From the NCBI GenBank assembly GCA_945870155.1, contig CAMBSB010000020.1, positions 1-52,190 of the forward strand: a DNA stretch of 52,190 nucleotides, read 5' to 3'. This DNA comes from Paludibacter jiangxiensis. GTDB taxonomy: Bacteria; Bacteroidota; Bacteroidia; Bacteroidales; Paludibacteraceae. The first letter of the stretch is position 1. Every line of letters begins with the position of its first letter. Below are positions 1 through 9,239 of the stretch, one piece after another. A program made the translations under genes and the position numbers. The notes beneath the pieces are model-generated. The model had not been told where the DNA came from, made no database searches, and saw only the letters and a list, made by a program, of their open reading frames with translations.

Positions 1-255
1 ATTCATCTTTCGAGCATCTTGTATCCGCTGATTGTTGGTGGTAATTTCCATTCCTTCCCATACTTTTGTAATACATGAACGCAATAACGAACGCATTCCT
101 TTCACTTCTACAACACAAACTCCACAGGAAGCATTTTTAGAAACATCCTCCAAAAAACATAAAGTTGGAACTTTAATTCCGGCAAGTTTACACGCTTCCA
201 GTACGGTTATACCTTCCTGGACTTCGAAAAGCTGGTTATTTATTGTGATTTTCAT
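1..255 (-). CDS. NuoG/HydA-type subunit, N-terminal part (runs off the left edge)
   Basis: Only the first 85 residues are inside the window; the gene continues past base 1. They form a plant-type [2Fe-2S] ferredoxin fold with cysteines C33, C44, C47 and C61, spaced C-x10-C-x2-C-x13-C. That spacing is typical of complex I subunit NuoG, of multi-subunit [FeFe] hydrogenase HydA and of NAD-linked formate dehydrogenase alpha subunits. Because nuoE- and nuoF-like genes lie directly upstream on the same strand, a bifurcating [FeFe] hydrogenase large subunit is the best guess. The catalytic part is not visible, so formate dehydrogenase cannot be excluded. The ATG at 253-255 begins MKITINN, a usual start for this domain. 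Confidence 0.75.
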   Translation of the reverse strand, partial: MKITINNQLFEVQEGITVLEACKLAGIKVPTLCFLEDVSKNASCGVCVVEVKGMRSLLRSCITKVWEGMEITTNNQRIQDARKMN

Positions 256-275
256 AATGATGTATAATATAACTC

Positions 276-302
276 CGACCCCCTGCCCCCAAATGGGGGT
301 TC
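276..302 (+). repeat. GC-rich palindromic repeat R1 (left end of the DUF559 element)
   Basis: A C-tract is followed by the palindrome CCCCCAAATGGGGG. It lies about 20 bp upstream of the ATG of the NuoG/HydA-type gene and is the inverted partner of the copy at 811-834. The same AAAT-type core recurs at 29412 and 29461. Confidence 0.85.
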
Positions 303-355
303 CAGACGAAGTCTGTTTTTTTGTAAAAGAATATTGTTCCTGATGAAATTTGTAA

Positions 356-778
356 TTAATGTTTTAAAGATAGATGATAATTAATTTTTTCTAAAACCTG
401 TTTTATGTCTTTTATAACTTCGTCATTTGTAAATCGAATTACAGCGTAACCATGTTGATTTAATTCATACGTGCGTTGTTCATCATCTTCTTGTTGATAT
501 TTGTGTATTTCTCCGTCAACTTCAATGATTAATTTACATGAAAGAGCAACAAAATCAGGAATATAGTTTCCAATAATATGCTGTCTGCGAAATTTAACAC
601 CTAACTTCTTGCTTTTTATTTCACCCCATAACCTTTCTTCCGCAGGAGTCATATTATCCCGCATCTCTTTTCGCTTTTCCTTTAAAACATTAAAAACAAT
701 TGGATTTGCAGTGTTCCAATGATCGACGAATTGATTTTTATCTGAGTCATTCATATTTTTACAATAAAAGCATATCAA
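356..778 (-). CDS. DUF559 domain protein (Vsr-like endonuclease fold)
   Basis: 140 residues; an internal ATG at 752-754 gives 132 residues starting MNDSDKNQ and is equally possible. The protein matches the DUF559 family, small standalone proteins with a PD-(D/E)xK, very-short-patch-repair-like nuclease fold. Family signatures are visible in order: MTPAEERLW, then KFRRQHIIGNYIPDFV, then LIIEVDGEIH, then YAVIRFTNDEV. The acidic residues of IPDF and IEVDG are the expected metal ligands. Its role in cells is not established. It interrupts an otherwise compact operon between the nuoF-like and NuoG/HydA-like genes. It is flanked by two inverted GC-rich repeats, which suggests that it came in as a unit. 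Confidence 0.85.
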   Translation of the reverse strand: MICFYCKNMNDSDKNQFVDHWNTANPIVFNVLKEKRKEMRDNMTPAEERLWGEIKSKKLGVKFRRQHIIGNYIPDFVALSCKLIIEVDGEIHKYQQEDDEQRTYELNQHGYAVIRFTNDEVIKDIKQVLEKINYHLSLKH

Positions 779-810
779 TTATAATAAATATTTACAGAAC
801 AAGTCTTTAA

Positions 811-834
811 GCCCCCATTTGGGGGTTGGGGGGG
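811..834 (-). repeat. GC-rich palindromic repeat R2 (right end of the DUF559 element)
   Basis: Read on the minus strand it is a C-tract followed by CCCCCAAATGGGGG and then CTTAAAGACTTG. The last part also resembles the flank of the copies at 29412-29507. It directly abuts the TGA stop of the nuoF-like gene (835-837), so the element begins at the end of that coding region. Confidence 0.85.
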
Positions 835-3800
835 TCAGCATTTCACATCGCATCTCAAACACCTATTCACTTCATGTCGTGCTTGTTCACCCGTGTAACC
901 AAAATCTACTTCATGAAAATTCCCTATTCGTTCGCTCACCGATAACTTATAGGATTTATTTTTAGGACTTACTTTTGGATTAGTTGGCACAATATTTTCA
1001 TAAACAAAATCACGGAATAATAAATGGAATCTCTTTTCTTTCATTAAAATAAAATCAATTGATTCGGCAGCTTTTTTAGCCATACCCATTGCTTCAGCTG
1101 CTGTTGAAGGGCCAAGCACGGCATCACCTCCGGCAAAGACTTTGGATTTTGAAGTTTGGTAAGTAAATGGATTGATTATCAACCTACCATCTTGGGTTGT
1201 TTCCAGATTTTCACCCTTCAGATAAGCTGAGTCTACTCGCTCTCCTACTGCTAAAATAACAGAGTCGCAAGGAATATCTTCCTGTTTTCCTGTTGGTATG
1301 GGTCTTCTCCGTCCTGAATTGTCAATACCTCCACAAGTCATAATATCCACTCTCAAAGCATTTACATTTCCATTTTTATTTCTTAGAATTTCATTAGGCC
1401 CTGACATGAAATGGAATTTGATTTTTTCTGCTTCGGATTCAATTATTTCAATTTTGTTAGCCGGCATATCGCATTTTTCGCGTCGGTAAACCACAGTTAC
1501 ATCTTTTCCCAATCGCCATATACTTCTGGCAGCATCAATTGCTACATTTCCTGCACCTATCACCACTACTTTTTGTCCCAGTTTAGGTTTTTTTCCCAGA
1601 GCCATTTCTTTCAATACTTCTACTCCGGTAAATACCCCTTTGGCATTTTCCCCCGGAATACCCATATCTATTTCTTTCCAGGCACCAATGGCCAAATAAA
1701 CAGCATCATTGTTTTTCCTTAATGTTTCCAGCGATAGATTCATTCCTAAAACCTGATTAAACAAAAATTTAACCCCCAGTTTCTTGATAAACTGAACTTC
1801 TTTTTGCAAAACTGATTTTGGTAATCGATATTGCGGTATACCAAAACGAACAACTCCACCTGCTTCGGGCAAAGCATCGTAAATTGTAACTGCATGCCCA
1901 AGTCGGACAAGATAATATGCGGCAGTTAAACCGGCAGGTCCGGCTCCTATGATAGCAATATTCTTATTTGTAGTGTGTAGTTTTTCTTTTATTAATTTTG
2001 TATAAACTTCGTTCTCTTTTCCCAGTTGATACATTGTGTCTGCAAGGTATCGATGAATTTCACCTTGCGAAACCGGTTCGTCAAGCTGATCCCTACGGCA
2101 ACGCATCTGACAATGGAAATGGCAAATACGACCTATAGTTCCGGGAATAGGATTATCCCGCAAAGTAATTTCGAATGCCTCTTCAATGCGATCTTCCTTT
2201 ATCAATTCGATATAACCGGGAATATTCATGTGCAGCGGGCAGCTGTTTTCGCAAAGTGCCATGTACAATTTTTCGCAAACTCCGGCATGACAACGTTTTT
2301 CAACGATATGTTCTTCGTATTCATTTCTGAAATAGCGCAATGTCGTTAAAATAGGATTTGGAGCAGTTTGCCCCAGTCCGCAAATAGCTGTATCTTTTAT
2401 TGTACTACTGAGTAATTCGAGCATGGTTAAATCACCGTAATTCCCTTTACCTTCGGTAATTCTGGTCAAAATTGCCAATGCCTGAGCTAATCCTTCGCGA
2501 CAAGGCGTACATTTACCGCAGGATTCTGCAGCATTAAATTCCAGGAAATAGCGTGCCACATCCACCATACAATTATCCTGATCCATAACAACCATTCCAC
2601 CAGAACCCATAATGGCTCCAAGTCCTGCCAATGATTCATAATCAACCGGTGTGTGAAAATGCGCTAATGGGATGCATCCACCCGATGGTCCTCCTGTTTG
2701 CACCGCTTTCACCAGTTTGGAAGTTCCTGTTCCTTCGCCAATTTGGAAAACAAAATGATCCAAAGTTGAACCCAGCGGTAGTTCCACCAAACCTGTATTT
2801 TTCACTTTCCCCACCAAAGAGAAAACCTTCGTTCCCGGACTGTTTTCTGTTCCTGTTTGTTTAAACCATTCGCTACTTTTTTCGATGATAACCGGAATAT
2901 TACACCAGGTTTCAACATTATTGATATTGGTTGGTTTGCCGTACAATCCTTTTCCGGCAGGGTAAGGAGGACGAGGCATAGGTCGACCGGCCTTACCTTC
3001 AATTGAGGCAATCAGGGCAGTTTCTTCACCGCAAACAAACGCCCCGGCACCTTCAACCACATCAATATTAAAACTAAAATCCGATCCCATAATATTATCG
3101 CCCATCAATCCCAATGCAGTCGCTTCGTCAATGGCAATTTTAAGTCGCTTTACAGCCAAAGGATACTCGGCACGGACATAAGCAATTCCATGATTTGCAC
3201 CCATGGCATAAGCACCTATCATCATCCCTTCCAAAATTGAATGCGGATCACTTTCTATCTCATTTCGGTTCATATAAGCTCCGGGATCGCCTTCATCTGC
3301 GTTGCAAATAATATATTTCTCATCCGAAACAGCGGCCCGCATTATGTCCCATTTCTTTCCTGTAGGATAACCTGCACCTCCACGTCCACGCAGTTTAGCA
3401 TCCAACACTTCCTTAATCACATCATTGGCTTGCATAGTAGTAAGCACCTTTGCCAATGCCCGATAACCTCCAACAGCTAAATAATCTTCAATAATCTCAG
3501 GATTGATTAAACCGGCATTGCGCAAAACTATTTTTTTCTGTCCTTTGAAAAATGGTATCTCATCCCAACGTGGGATTTCATCATATCCTTTTCCAAATTC
3601 AATTTTGGAAGTTATAAAATCCCATGCATCTATTTTACAAAGTATTTTTTTTCGATAAGTCTTTCCTTTCGATAAATCATCCAGAATTTTCAACGCATCT
3701 TTTTCATCTACTTTGCTATATACCAGCATAGGTTTTCCCTGTGTAAAAATTGTGAGCAAAGGTTCTTCGGCACAAAATCCGAAACATCCAACGGGTTTTA

Positions 3801-4017
3801 ATTTACATGCAATTTTTTCAGATTCTATTTTCTTTTGCAGACTTTTAAAAATCAATTCAGCTCCATTGCCTATGCCACAAGTTCCCATTCCCACCAAAAC
3901 AATTGGAAATGAAGCATTTACTCCAAGCGGAGAATTCGCAGTAGCATTATTATAAATATTTGTCCAAAAATCCAGGGGCGATTTATCATTGCGGGATATC
4001 ATATCCGGTGTATTCAT
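835..4017 (-). CDS. nuoF: NuoF/HydB-like NADH-binding subunit fused to a GltD/NfnB-type flavoprotein
   Basis: 1060 residues, against about 600 for ordinary HydB. Order: thioredoxin-like [2Fe-2S] domain (about 35-115; C47, C78, C82); NuoF core with the FMN/NADH motif GRGGAGYPTG at 211-220 and the ADEGDPGAYMNR loop at 240-251; SLBB region; [4Fe-4S] site C500, C503, C506, C546. The usual HydB ferredoxin tail is replaced by a GltD-like module (about 576-1060). This has eight cysteines at 576-640, an FAD motif GAGPAG at 691-696, an NAD(P) motif GAGNVA at 821-826 and FAGGDAVLGP at 961-970. Such modules oxidise NAD(P)H, so the protein may couple NADH, NADPH and ferredoxin pools. It lies 47 bp downstream of the nuoE-like gene and ends with RCLRCDVKC. 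Confidence 0.85.
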   Translation of the reverse strand: MNTPDMISRNDKSPLDFWTNIYNNATANSPLGVNASFPIVLVGMGTCGIGNGAELIFKSLQKKIESEKIACKLKPVGCFGFCAEEPLLTIFTQGKPMLVYSKVDEKDALKILDDLSKGKTYRKKILCKIDAWDFITSKIEFGKGYDEIPRWDEIPFFKGQKKIVLRNAGLINPEIIEDYLAVGGYRALAKVLTTMQANDVIKEVLDAKLRGRGGAGYPTGKKWDIMRAAVSDEKYIICNADEGDPGAYMNRNEIESDPHSILEGMMIGAYAMGANHGIAYVRAEYPLAVKRLKIAIDEATALGLMGDNIMGSDFSFNIDVVEGAGAFVCGEETALIASIEGKAGRPMPRPPYPAGKGLYGKPTNINNVETWCNIPVIIEKSSEWFKQTGTENSPGTKVFSLVGKVKNTGLVELPLGSTLDHFVFQIGEGTGTSKLVKAVQTGGPSGGCIPLAHFHTPVDYESLAGLGAIMGSGGMVVMDQDNCMVDVARYFLEFNAAESCGKCTPCREGLAQALAILTRITEGKGNYGDLTMLELLSSTIKDTAICGLGQTAPNPILTTLRYFRNEYEEHIVEKRCHAGVCEKLYMALCENSCPLHMNIPGYIELIKEDRIEEAFEITLRDNPIPGTIGRICHFHCQMRCRRDQLDEPVSQGEIHRYLADTMYQLGKENEVYTKLIKEKLHTTNKNIAIIGAGPAGLTAAYYLVRLGHAVTIYDALPEAGGVVRFGIPQYRLPKSVLQKEVQFIKKLGVKFLFNQVLGMNLSLETLRKNNDAVYLAIGAWKEIDMGIPGENAKGVFTGVEVLKEMALGKKPKLGQKVVVIGAGNVAIDAARSIWRLGKDVTVVYRREKCDMPANKIEIIESEAEKIKFHFMSGPNEILRNKNGNVNALRVDIMTCGGIDNSGRRRPIPTGKQEDIPCDSVILAVGERVDSAYLKGENLETTQDGRLIINPFTYQTSKSKVFAGGDAVLGPSTAAEAMGMAKKAAESIDFILMKEKRFHLLFRDFVYENIVPTNPKVSPKNKSYKLSVSERIGNFHEVDFGYTGEQARHEVNRCLRCDVKC

Positions 4018-4064
4018 AATTTAAAGTATTAAAGATGAACCAAAAAGTGAAGGAAAGATGAGAA

Positions 4065-4595
4065 TTATTTAACTCTTATACTGAGGGGTTTGTCATTTAC
4101 TTTAGCAAGTATTTTCAACAATTTCTGCGAATTTACATTGCTGTAAATCACACCATCCACAGCCACAACAGGCGATTGTGCACATTGACCAAAACAAGCC
4201 ACTGTTTTTATAGTGAATTCATTATCGGCGGTGGTAACAGATTGCTCTGAATCAATTTCACCACTGGCAATTCCGAAAACAGTGCTTATTTCGTCCAGCA
4301 ATCCCTTCGAACCTTTGGTATGACATGCAGTACCACGACAAACCACAATGGAATGTTTGCCCTGAGGTTTCAAATTGAAAAAGGAATAAAATGTAACAAC
4401 ACTATACATCTGCGTGTAGGGAATCCGCATTTTTTGCGAAAGTCGCGTAAGCGTCTCGTGAGGAAGAAATTTCAATGGATGTACCTCTTGTACTTCTTCC
4501 AGTGTAGTAAGGAGCAAGCCGGGCTTGCCTTGATGTTTCTCGATGATACTATCGAGCGTGATTTCAGAAACGATTGATTGCTGAGTACTTTCCAT
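4065..4595 (-). CDS. nuoE: NuoE/HydC-like [2Fe-2S] subunit
   Basis: 176 residues, the normal length for the 24-kDa complex I subunit family. A helical N-terminal domain (PGLLLTTLEEVQEVHPLKFL) precedes a thioredoxin-like fold with the [2Fe-2S] ligands C86, C91, C134 and C138 (CRGTAC, then CFGQC). It passes electrons between the NADH-binding subunit and the rest of a soluble hydrogenase or dehydrogenase complex. It is the first gene of the unit. A minus-strand TATATTTG box lies about 90 bp upstream. Confidence 0.9.
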   Translation of the reverse strand: MESTQQSIVSEITLDSIIEKHQGKPGLLLTTLEEVQEVHPLKFLPHETLTRLSQKMRIPYTQMYSVVTFYSFFNLKPQGKHSIVVCRGTACHTKGSKGLLDEISTVFGIASGEIDSEQSVTTADNEFTIKTVACFGQCAQSPVVAVDGVIYSNVNSQKLLKILAKVNDKPLSIRVK

Positions 4596-4687
4596 ATAAA
4601 TATATATTAATATGTTATTGACACCATAACAAAAACCGAAAACAAAATCAATAAGCCTGAAAACCGGCTTGTTGCATTAAGTGATGG

Positions 4688-4695
4688 CAAATATA
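4688..4695 (-). promoter_or_regulatory. possible -7 box for the nuoE-like operon
   Basis: Minus-strand TATATTTG matches the Bacteroidota -7 consensus TAnnTTTG. No clear -33 TTTG is seen at the right distance, so support is weak. Confidence 0.35.
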
Positions 4696-4910
4696 ATACT
4701 TTATTACGGAAAAATTTCTCTAATTGGAATAATTTTTTGTTTTAATTTTTAAAATGGGCACTTTCATGCTTAGTATATAGCTAATTACGCTGAACCCCAT
4801 TCGGAGTTTTGTTATATTTCAAAGACGGTTTGTTTAAAATTGCTGTCTGCCGCAGCATGCCTTGTTGAGAGACAAACGGGTTTTCAGTAATTTGAGTTCT
4901 AATATTTGAT

Positions 4911-4947
4911 GAAAAAAAGCTGCCTCAATTTTAAACTTGAGACAGCC
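4911..4947 (-). terminator. terminator downstream of transaldolase
   Basis: Arms GCTGCCTCAA (4919-4928) and TTGAGACAGC (4937-4946) pair with one G-U. On the minus strand they are followed by a run of T. It lies about 80 bp after the tal stop. Confidence 0.7.
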
Positions 4948-5025
4948 TTTGAATGATTATGAGGAAATGATTATTTAATAAAAAAATCGGACTTTAAATC
5001 TTTATTTCAAAAATTTCAGCACACT

Positions 5026-5985
5026 TTATTCAATCAATAAAGATAAATGTTTTTCAAGCTTAATTAAATCTTTTGTGAAATTCCGAATACCTTCAGCCAG
5101 TTTTTCGGTAGCCATGGCATCTTCATTCATCATCCAACGGAAAGTTTTTTCGTCCATTTCTATAGCGGAAATATACATACTTTTTGCTTTGGTAGCATCT
5201 AATTTCAATTCGAGTTTTCCATCCGTACTTTCCAATTCCTTTAATAACGAAGGGGCTATTGTCAATGCATCGCAACCAACTAACTCAATTATTTCGGATA
5301 CATTACGGAAACTTGCCCCCATAACAATGGTGTTGTATCCAAATTTTTTGTAATAGTTGAAAATTTCAGTTACCGAAAGCACACCGGGATCTTCAGCAGC
5401 CGTAATCTCCAAAACTCCCCGGTCTTTTTTGTACCAATCTAAAATTCTACCAACAAAAGGCGATATCAATGTAACACCGGCTTCGGCACATCTTATGGCT
5501 TGAGCCATTGAAAAAAGCAAAGTTAAATTGCCATGAATACCTTCTTTTTCAAGCTCTTCGGCAGCTGCAATTCCTTCCCAGGTTGATGCCATTTTAATTA
5601 GCACACGTTCGCGCGAAATACCATTGGCTTCATACAATGCAATTAATTCATGTGCTTTCTTAACCGTTCTGGCTGTGTCGAACGAAAGTCTGGCATCAAC
5701 TTCGGTCGAAACTCTACCGGGTACTATCTCAAGAATCTTCAAACCAAAATTCACAGCTAGTTTATCCATGGCTAGTTGTAATTGTACTGATTTGTCATGG
5801 CTTTTAGTTTTTGCATAGAGAATAGCATCGTCAATCAGCGAACTGTATTTCGGATCCATTGATGCAGCATAAATAAGTGAAGGATTGGTAGTGGCGTCAA
5901 TTGGTTTATATGCCAACATAGATGAAAAGTCACCAGTATCGGCAACTACTTTCGTGTAGGTTTTCAATTGTTCGAGTAGATTCAT
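5026..5985 (-). CDS. tal: transaldolase
   Basis: 319 residues, the length of the classical TalB group. It transfers a dihydroxyacetone unit between sugar phosphates in the non-oxidative pentose phosphate pathway (cytosol). The Schiff-base lysine is K131 in [11 protein letters not shown]. The N-terminal VVADTGDF and DATTNPSL motifs (14-20, 30-37) and the [11 protein letters not shown] phosphate-binding region are all intact. It appears monocistronic, with a terminator behind it and the T9SS-secreted protein gene upstream on the same strand. Confidence 0.95.
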   Translation of the reverse strand: MNLLEQLKTYTKVVADTGDFSSMLAYKPIDATTNPSLIYAASMDPKYSSLIDDAILYAKTKSHDKSVQLQLAMDKLAVNFGLKILEIVPGRVSTEVDARLSFDTARTVKKAHELIALYEANGISRERVLIKMASTWEGIAAAEELEKEGIHGNLTLLFSMAQAIRCAEAGVTLISPFVGRILDWYKKDRGVLEITAAEDPGVLSVTEIFNYYKKFGYNTIVMGASFRNVSEIIELVGCDALTIAPSLLKELESTDGKLELKLDATKAKSMYISAIEMDEKTFRWMMNEDAMATEKLAEGIRNFTKDLIKLEKHLSLLIE

Positions 5986-6067
5986 AATATTTACATTTAA
6001 GGTATAATAAATATCTAACTCCTTTCACCTTCGATTTGTTCAAAAATACAAGTGAAAATAGGCAAGC

Positions 6068-8914
6068 TTATTTTATTGCAATACGAACTCTTCCTTTTTG
6101 ATGTCCATTATAAAATTCACCGAAATAAACAGCTTTACTCAAATTAGAAATATCAATGATTACATTGTTTGTTTCCATTTTATAAGAACCAACAAGTTGA
6201 CCTAAAGCGTTAAATAATTTAAAAATTGCATTGTTACTGATTGCAATATTTATTTCAATCGTAATTTTATCGGATGCAGGCACTGGATAAACTGAAATGA
6301 GTTGCGAAATATCATTGACCGTGTTTAATTTGTTAATATATGTTGTGTTTGAAGCAATATTGGAACGGGAAGAGATAGTTGTCAGTAAAGCAGTGTTTGA
6401 GTTTTGTGCAACTTTTTGACCAACTATTCCACTCGAAGTTGCAGCTGTGGCTTCAATTTGGTAATAAACGAATCTTTCTGTTGCGGTAAAATCAGAAAAT
6501 TGATTATTACTACCTGAAAGCGAAGCAATTATGCGGATATTACTTTTGTCGGTACCCCGATAAATATTATAGGTAGAAACAGTAAATCCTTCATAACTTT
6601 CCCAAATCAAATTCCAAACGGCTCCTATCCCTTTATTTATAGTTAGATGCATAGATTTATGTGCAGTACTTAAGTTTGACTCTACTCCACATTCATCCAA
6701 CACACTTATTTTATATTTGTTTGATTGAGTATCAGGCAATGATAAACTATCAACAAACTGTAATGCAGTACCGGAATTAACAACTCCAATTTTTACAAAA
6801 TTATTAGAAACATTCGTTTCTTTATAAATATTATAGGCTGTTACTTTCCCCACTGTTGGTTGTATCCAACGAATGGAATTCTTATTATTCTCATTTACTT
6901 GCACATAAGATATTGCAGGTGCTGTCAATCCTGTTACATCAACAACTAAACTATCAGTTGCAATACATCCCTGTGGATTCAAAATTGTAAGTGTATATGT
7001 TGTTTTCTTATTTGGAGAAGCCATAGGTTGAGCTATGGTATCATTGTCAAGACCAGTGGCAGGAGTCCATTTATATTTGAGTTTTTGCCCTGTGTAGTTG
7101 GTCGAAACAACACCCAGCTGTACGGGAGCACCACAAACAGTTGTTTTATTAGCACCCACATCCAAAGTCATTTTAACGGGGATAATTGTTATTCCGGTCG
7201 AAGCAGTACACCCAGTTGGTGTTTTAACCGTTAAAGTGTATGTTATGTTTGAACTTCCTGCCGTAATAAGTGGATTTGCCAGCGTATCATTGTCGAGACC
7301 AATAGCAGGTGTCCATTTATATTTTAGTACACCAATGCCACTATAATTGGTTGTAACAGATTGTAAGTGTTGTGAGTTTCCACATATAAACGGGTTACTA
7401 TTGCTTAAATTCACTTTAAAACTACTCACAGTTACAGTGATACCACTCGTAGCTGTACATCCTGAAGGACTTGTAATTGTTAGAAAATAAATTGTATTTG
7501 CTGTGGGTGAGGCAATTGGTGAAGCTACTGTATCAGAATTTAAACCTAAAGCAGGTGTCCACTTATATTTTAATTTAGTTAGATCATTAAAATTTGAACT
7601 GGGATAGTCCAATTGAACCGAACCTGCACATGTAATTGTTTTAGAATTCCCGGCACTAACGCTGAGAGGCAAAACGGTAACAATCAATGAATCTATAGTA
7701 CTTGCACCATTATCAGTACGTGTAACTTTGTACGATGTTGTATTTGAAATAGATACTTTAGGATTCGCGATATTGGGATTATCCAAACCATTTGTTGGAC
7801 TCCATCTGTAGACACCATTATCAGGTACATTTATGGAGGTTATTTTGTTCAGGTAGTTACTAGTGCCCCCCACAAAGCCAATATTTTCGCTGTAAAAATC
7901 AGCTACCATAAATTTATTGCTATTTTCACTTAATATTGGTTTCCAAGTATTACCACCGTCGGTAGTTTTAAGTACAAATCCTACATTGGTTGTTTTATAC
8001 CCAACCAAAAAACCAATATTGGCGTTGATAAATTTTATAGAATTAAATATACAAGTTTTTAATGGGTAAGGATCTGTTCCTTTAGATATAGAGTCTGCAT
8101 AACTACTTGAATATTCAGAATATACTGTATCCATATATACTTTTGACCACTTATTTCCACCATCGATAGTTTTTAATAAAGTTGTACCCGTTCCGATTGA
8201 AAAACCTCTGCTATCATTTACAAATAAAATTTTATTTAAGGAAGTATTTATAGTAGAATTGTTTTGTAAATTCCAGGTAATTCCTCCATCCATAGTTTTA
8301 TATATTACACCATAATTTCCTACAACAAAACCTATATATTTATTTATAAACAGAATATCCTGAATATAAGTTGAACTTATTGTTGTAACAATTGTCCATG
8401 TTGCTCCTCCGTTTATTGATTTTAGTATAATACCATCGGTACTACAAATAAAAATCGTTTCTTCATTTACAAAACAAACACTCTTTAAACTTGAAGATAC
8501 ACCAGAACCTATTAAATCCCAGGTTAGACCATCGTTTGTTGACCTTAAAATGGTTCCATTATCACCTACTATAATACCTAAATTTTTATTGTAGAATTTT
8601 ATGTTTCTCAATACATTTGAAGTAGCTGAATTTATTGATTGCCAATTTTTACCGGCATTGGTACTGCGTAGTATTGTGCCTAAAGTACCCACACTATAAA
8701 TAATGCTGTCATTTAGTACAAAAATAGAAGTATAACTAAAACTGAATCCTGTATTTATTATTTCATAGGAATGATTCAGTGGAATAAAAGCACTAAGTTG
8801 AGCACTACCATCACAGGTTATGGTTTGATTTGAACCTGCTTCCACTTTGCTTTGAGCCACTAAGTTATACGATAAAAGCAGAAGAATATAAATGAATAAA
8901 TTAAATTTTTTCAT
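6068..8914 (-). CDS. secreted YCF48/PKD-like repeat protein with T9SS sorting tail
   Basis: 948 residues. A signal peptide (1-21, ending LVAQ) is followed by about six YCF48/BNR-like blades (about 60-350) with the pattern GTILRST-N-GG-TW. Four PKD-like repeats come next (about 368-660), each with YKWTPA-GLDNDT and a Gly-Cys near the end. Then come two fibronectin-III-like domains (about 665-855) and a Por-type C-terminal domain (about 872-948; YPVPASDK, then FNALGQLVGSY). The tail predicts export by the type IX secretion system and attachment to the cell surface or release. Ligand and function are unknown. Many surface proteins of Bacteroidota share this layout. Confidence 0.8.
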   Translation of the reverse strand: MKKFNLFIYILLLLSYNLVAQSKVEAGSNQTITCDGSAQLSAFIPLNHSYEIINTGFSFSYTSIFVLNDSIIYSVGTLGTILRSTNAGKNWQSINSATSNVLRNIKFYNKNLGIIVGDNGTILRSTNDGLTWDLIGSGVSSSLKSVCFVNEETIFICSTDGIILKSINGGATWTIVTTISSTYIQDILFINKYIGFVVGNYGVIYKTMDGGITWNLQNNSTINTSLNKILFVNDSRGFSIGTGTTLLKTIDGGNKWSKVYMDTVYSEYSSSYADSISKGTDPYPLKTCIFNSIKFINANIGFLVGYKTTNVGFVLKTTDGGNTWKPILSENSNKFMVADFYSENIGFVGGTSNYLNKITSINVPDNGVYRWSPTNGLDNPNIANPKVSISNTTSYKVTRTDNGASTIDSLIVTVLPLSVSAGNSKTITCAGSVQLDYPSSNFNDLTKLKYKWTPALGLNSDTVASPIASPTANTIYFLTITSPSGCTATSGITVTVSSFKVNLSNSNPFICGNSQHLQSVTTNYSGIGVLKYKWTPAIGLDNDTLANPLITAGSSNITYTLTVKTPTGCTASTGITIIPVKMTLDVGANKTTVCGAPVQLGVVSTNYTGQKLKYKWTPATGLDNDTIAQPMASPNKKTTYTLTILNPQGCIATDSLVVDVTGLTAPAISYVQVNENNKNSIRWIQPTVGKVTAYNIYKETNVSNNFVKIGVVNSGTALQFVDSLSLPDTQSNKYKISVLDECGVESNLSTAHKSMHLTINKGIGAVWNLIWESYEGFTVSTYNIYRGTDKSNIRIIASLSGSNNQFSDFTATERFVYYQIEATAATSSGIVGQKVAQNSNTALLTTISSRSNIASNTTYINKLNTVNDISQLISVYPVPASDKITIEINIAISNNAIFKLFNALGQLVGSYKMETNNVIIDISNLSKAVYFGEFYNGHQKGRVRIAIK

Positions 8915-9239
8915 ACAATTAATTAGCTTTAAAGTGTTGATATACTAAGAAATATCATAAATCAAAATGTCAATTTTAAAATAGGTAATAACTATTTTAT
9001 AATATTGTCAACAAAAATAATAAATATATTTTAAAAAACAACTTATTAAAATTAAAATATAAAATTTAATTTTAATAAGTTGCAATAGTTTTTTTTAATT
9101 TTAAGTTCATATTTTAATGAGCTGTAAAAAAAAATTCATTATGCATACTAAATATATAAGCAAATAAAAAAAACGCAAATATCAGATTAAATATCAGACA
9201 TTTGCGTTTATTGAACAATTTAAAACTATCGTGTAAGAT
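8915..9239. other. intergenic upstream of the T9SS-secreted protein
   Basis: Extremely AT-rich. It contains the hisC terminator at its right end. I see no coding sequence and no confident promoter. Confidence 0.5.
9163..9209 (-). terminator. terminator downstream of hisC
   Basis: Perfect 10-bp arms AAACGCAAAT (9171-9180) and ATTTGCGTTT (9200-9209) with a 19-nt loop, followed by a T-rich run on the minus strand. Confidence 0.6.

Larger units (their letters stand above)
4596..5025. other. intergenic, transaldolase to nuoE-like gene
   Basis: It holds the tal terminator (4911-4947) and the upstream region of the nuoE-like operon. I see no coding sequence in the remainder. Confidence 0.6.
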
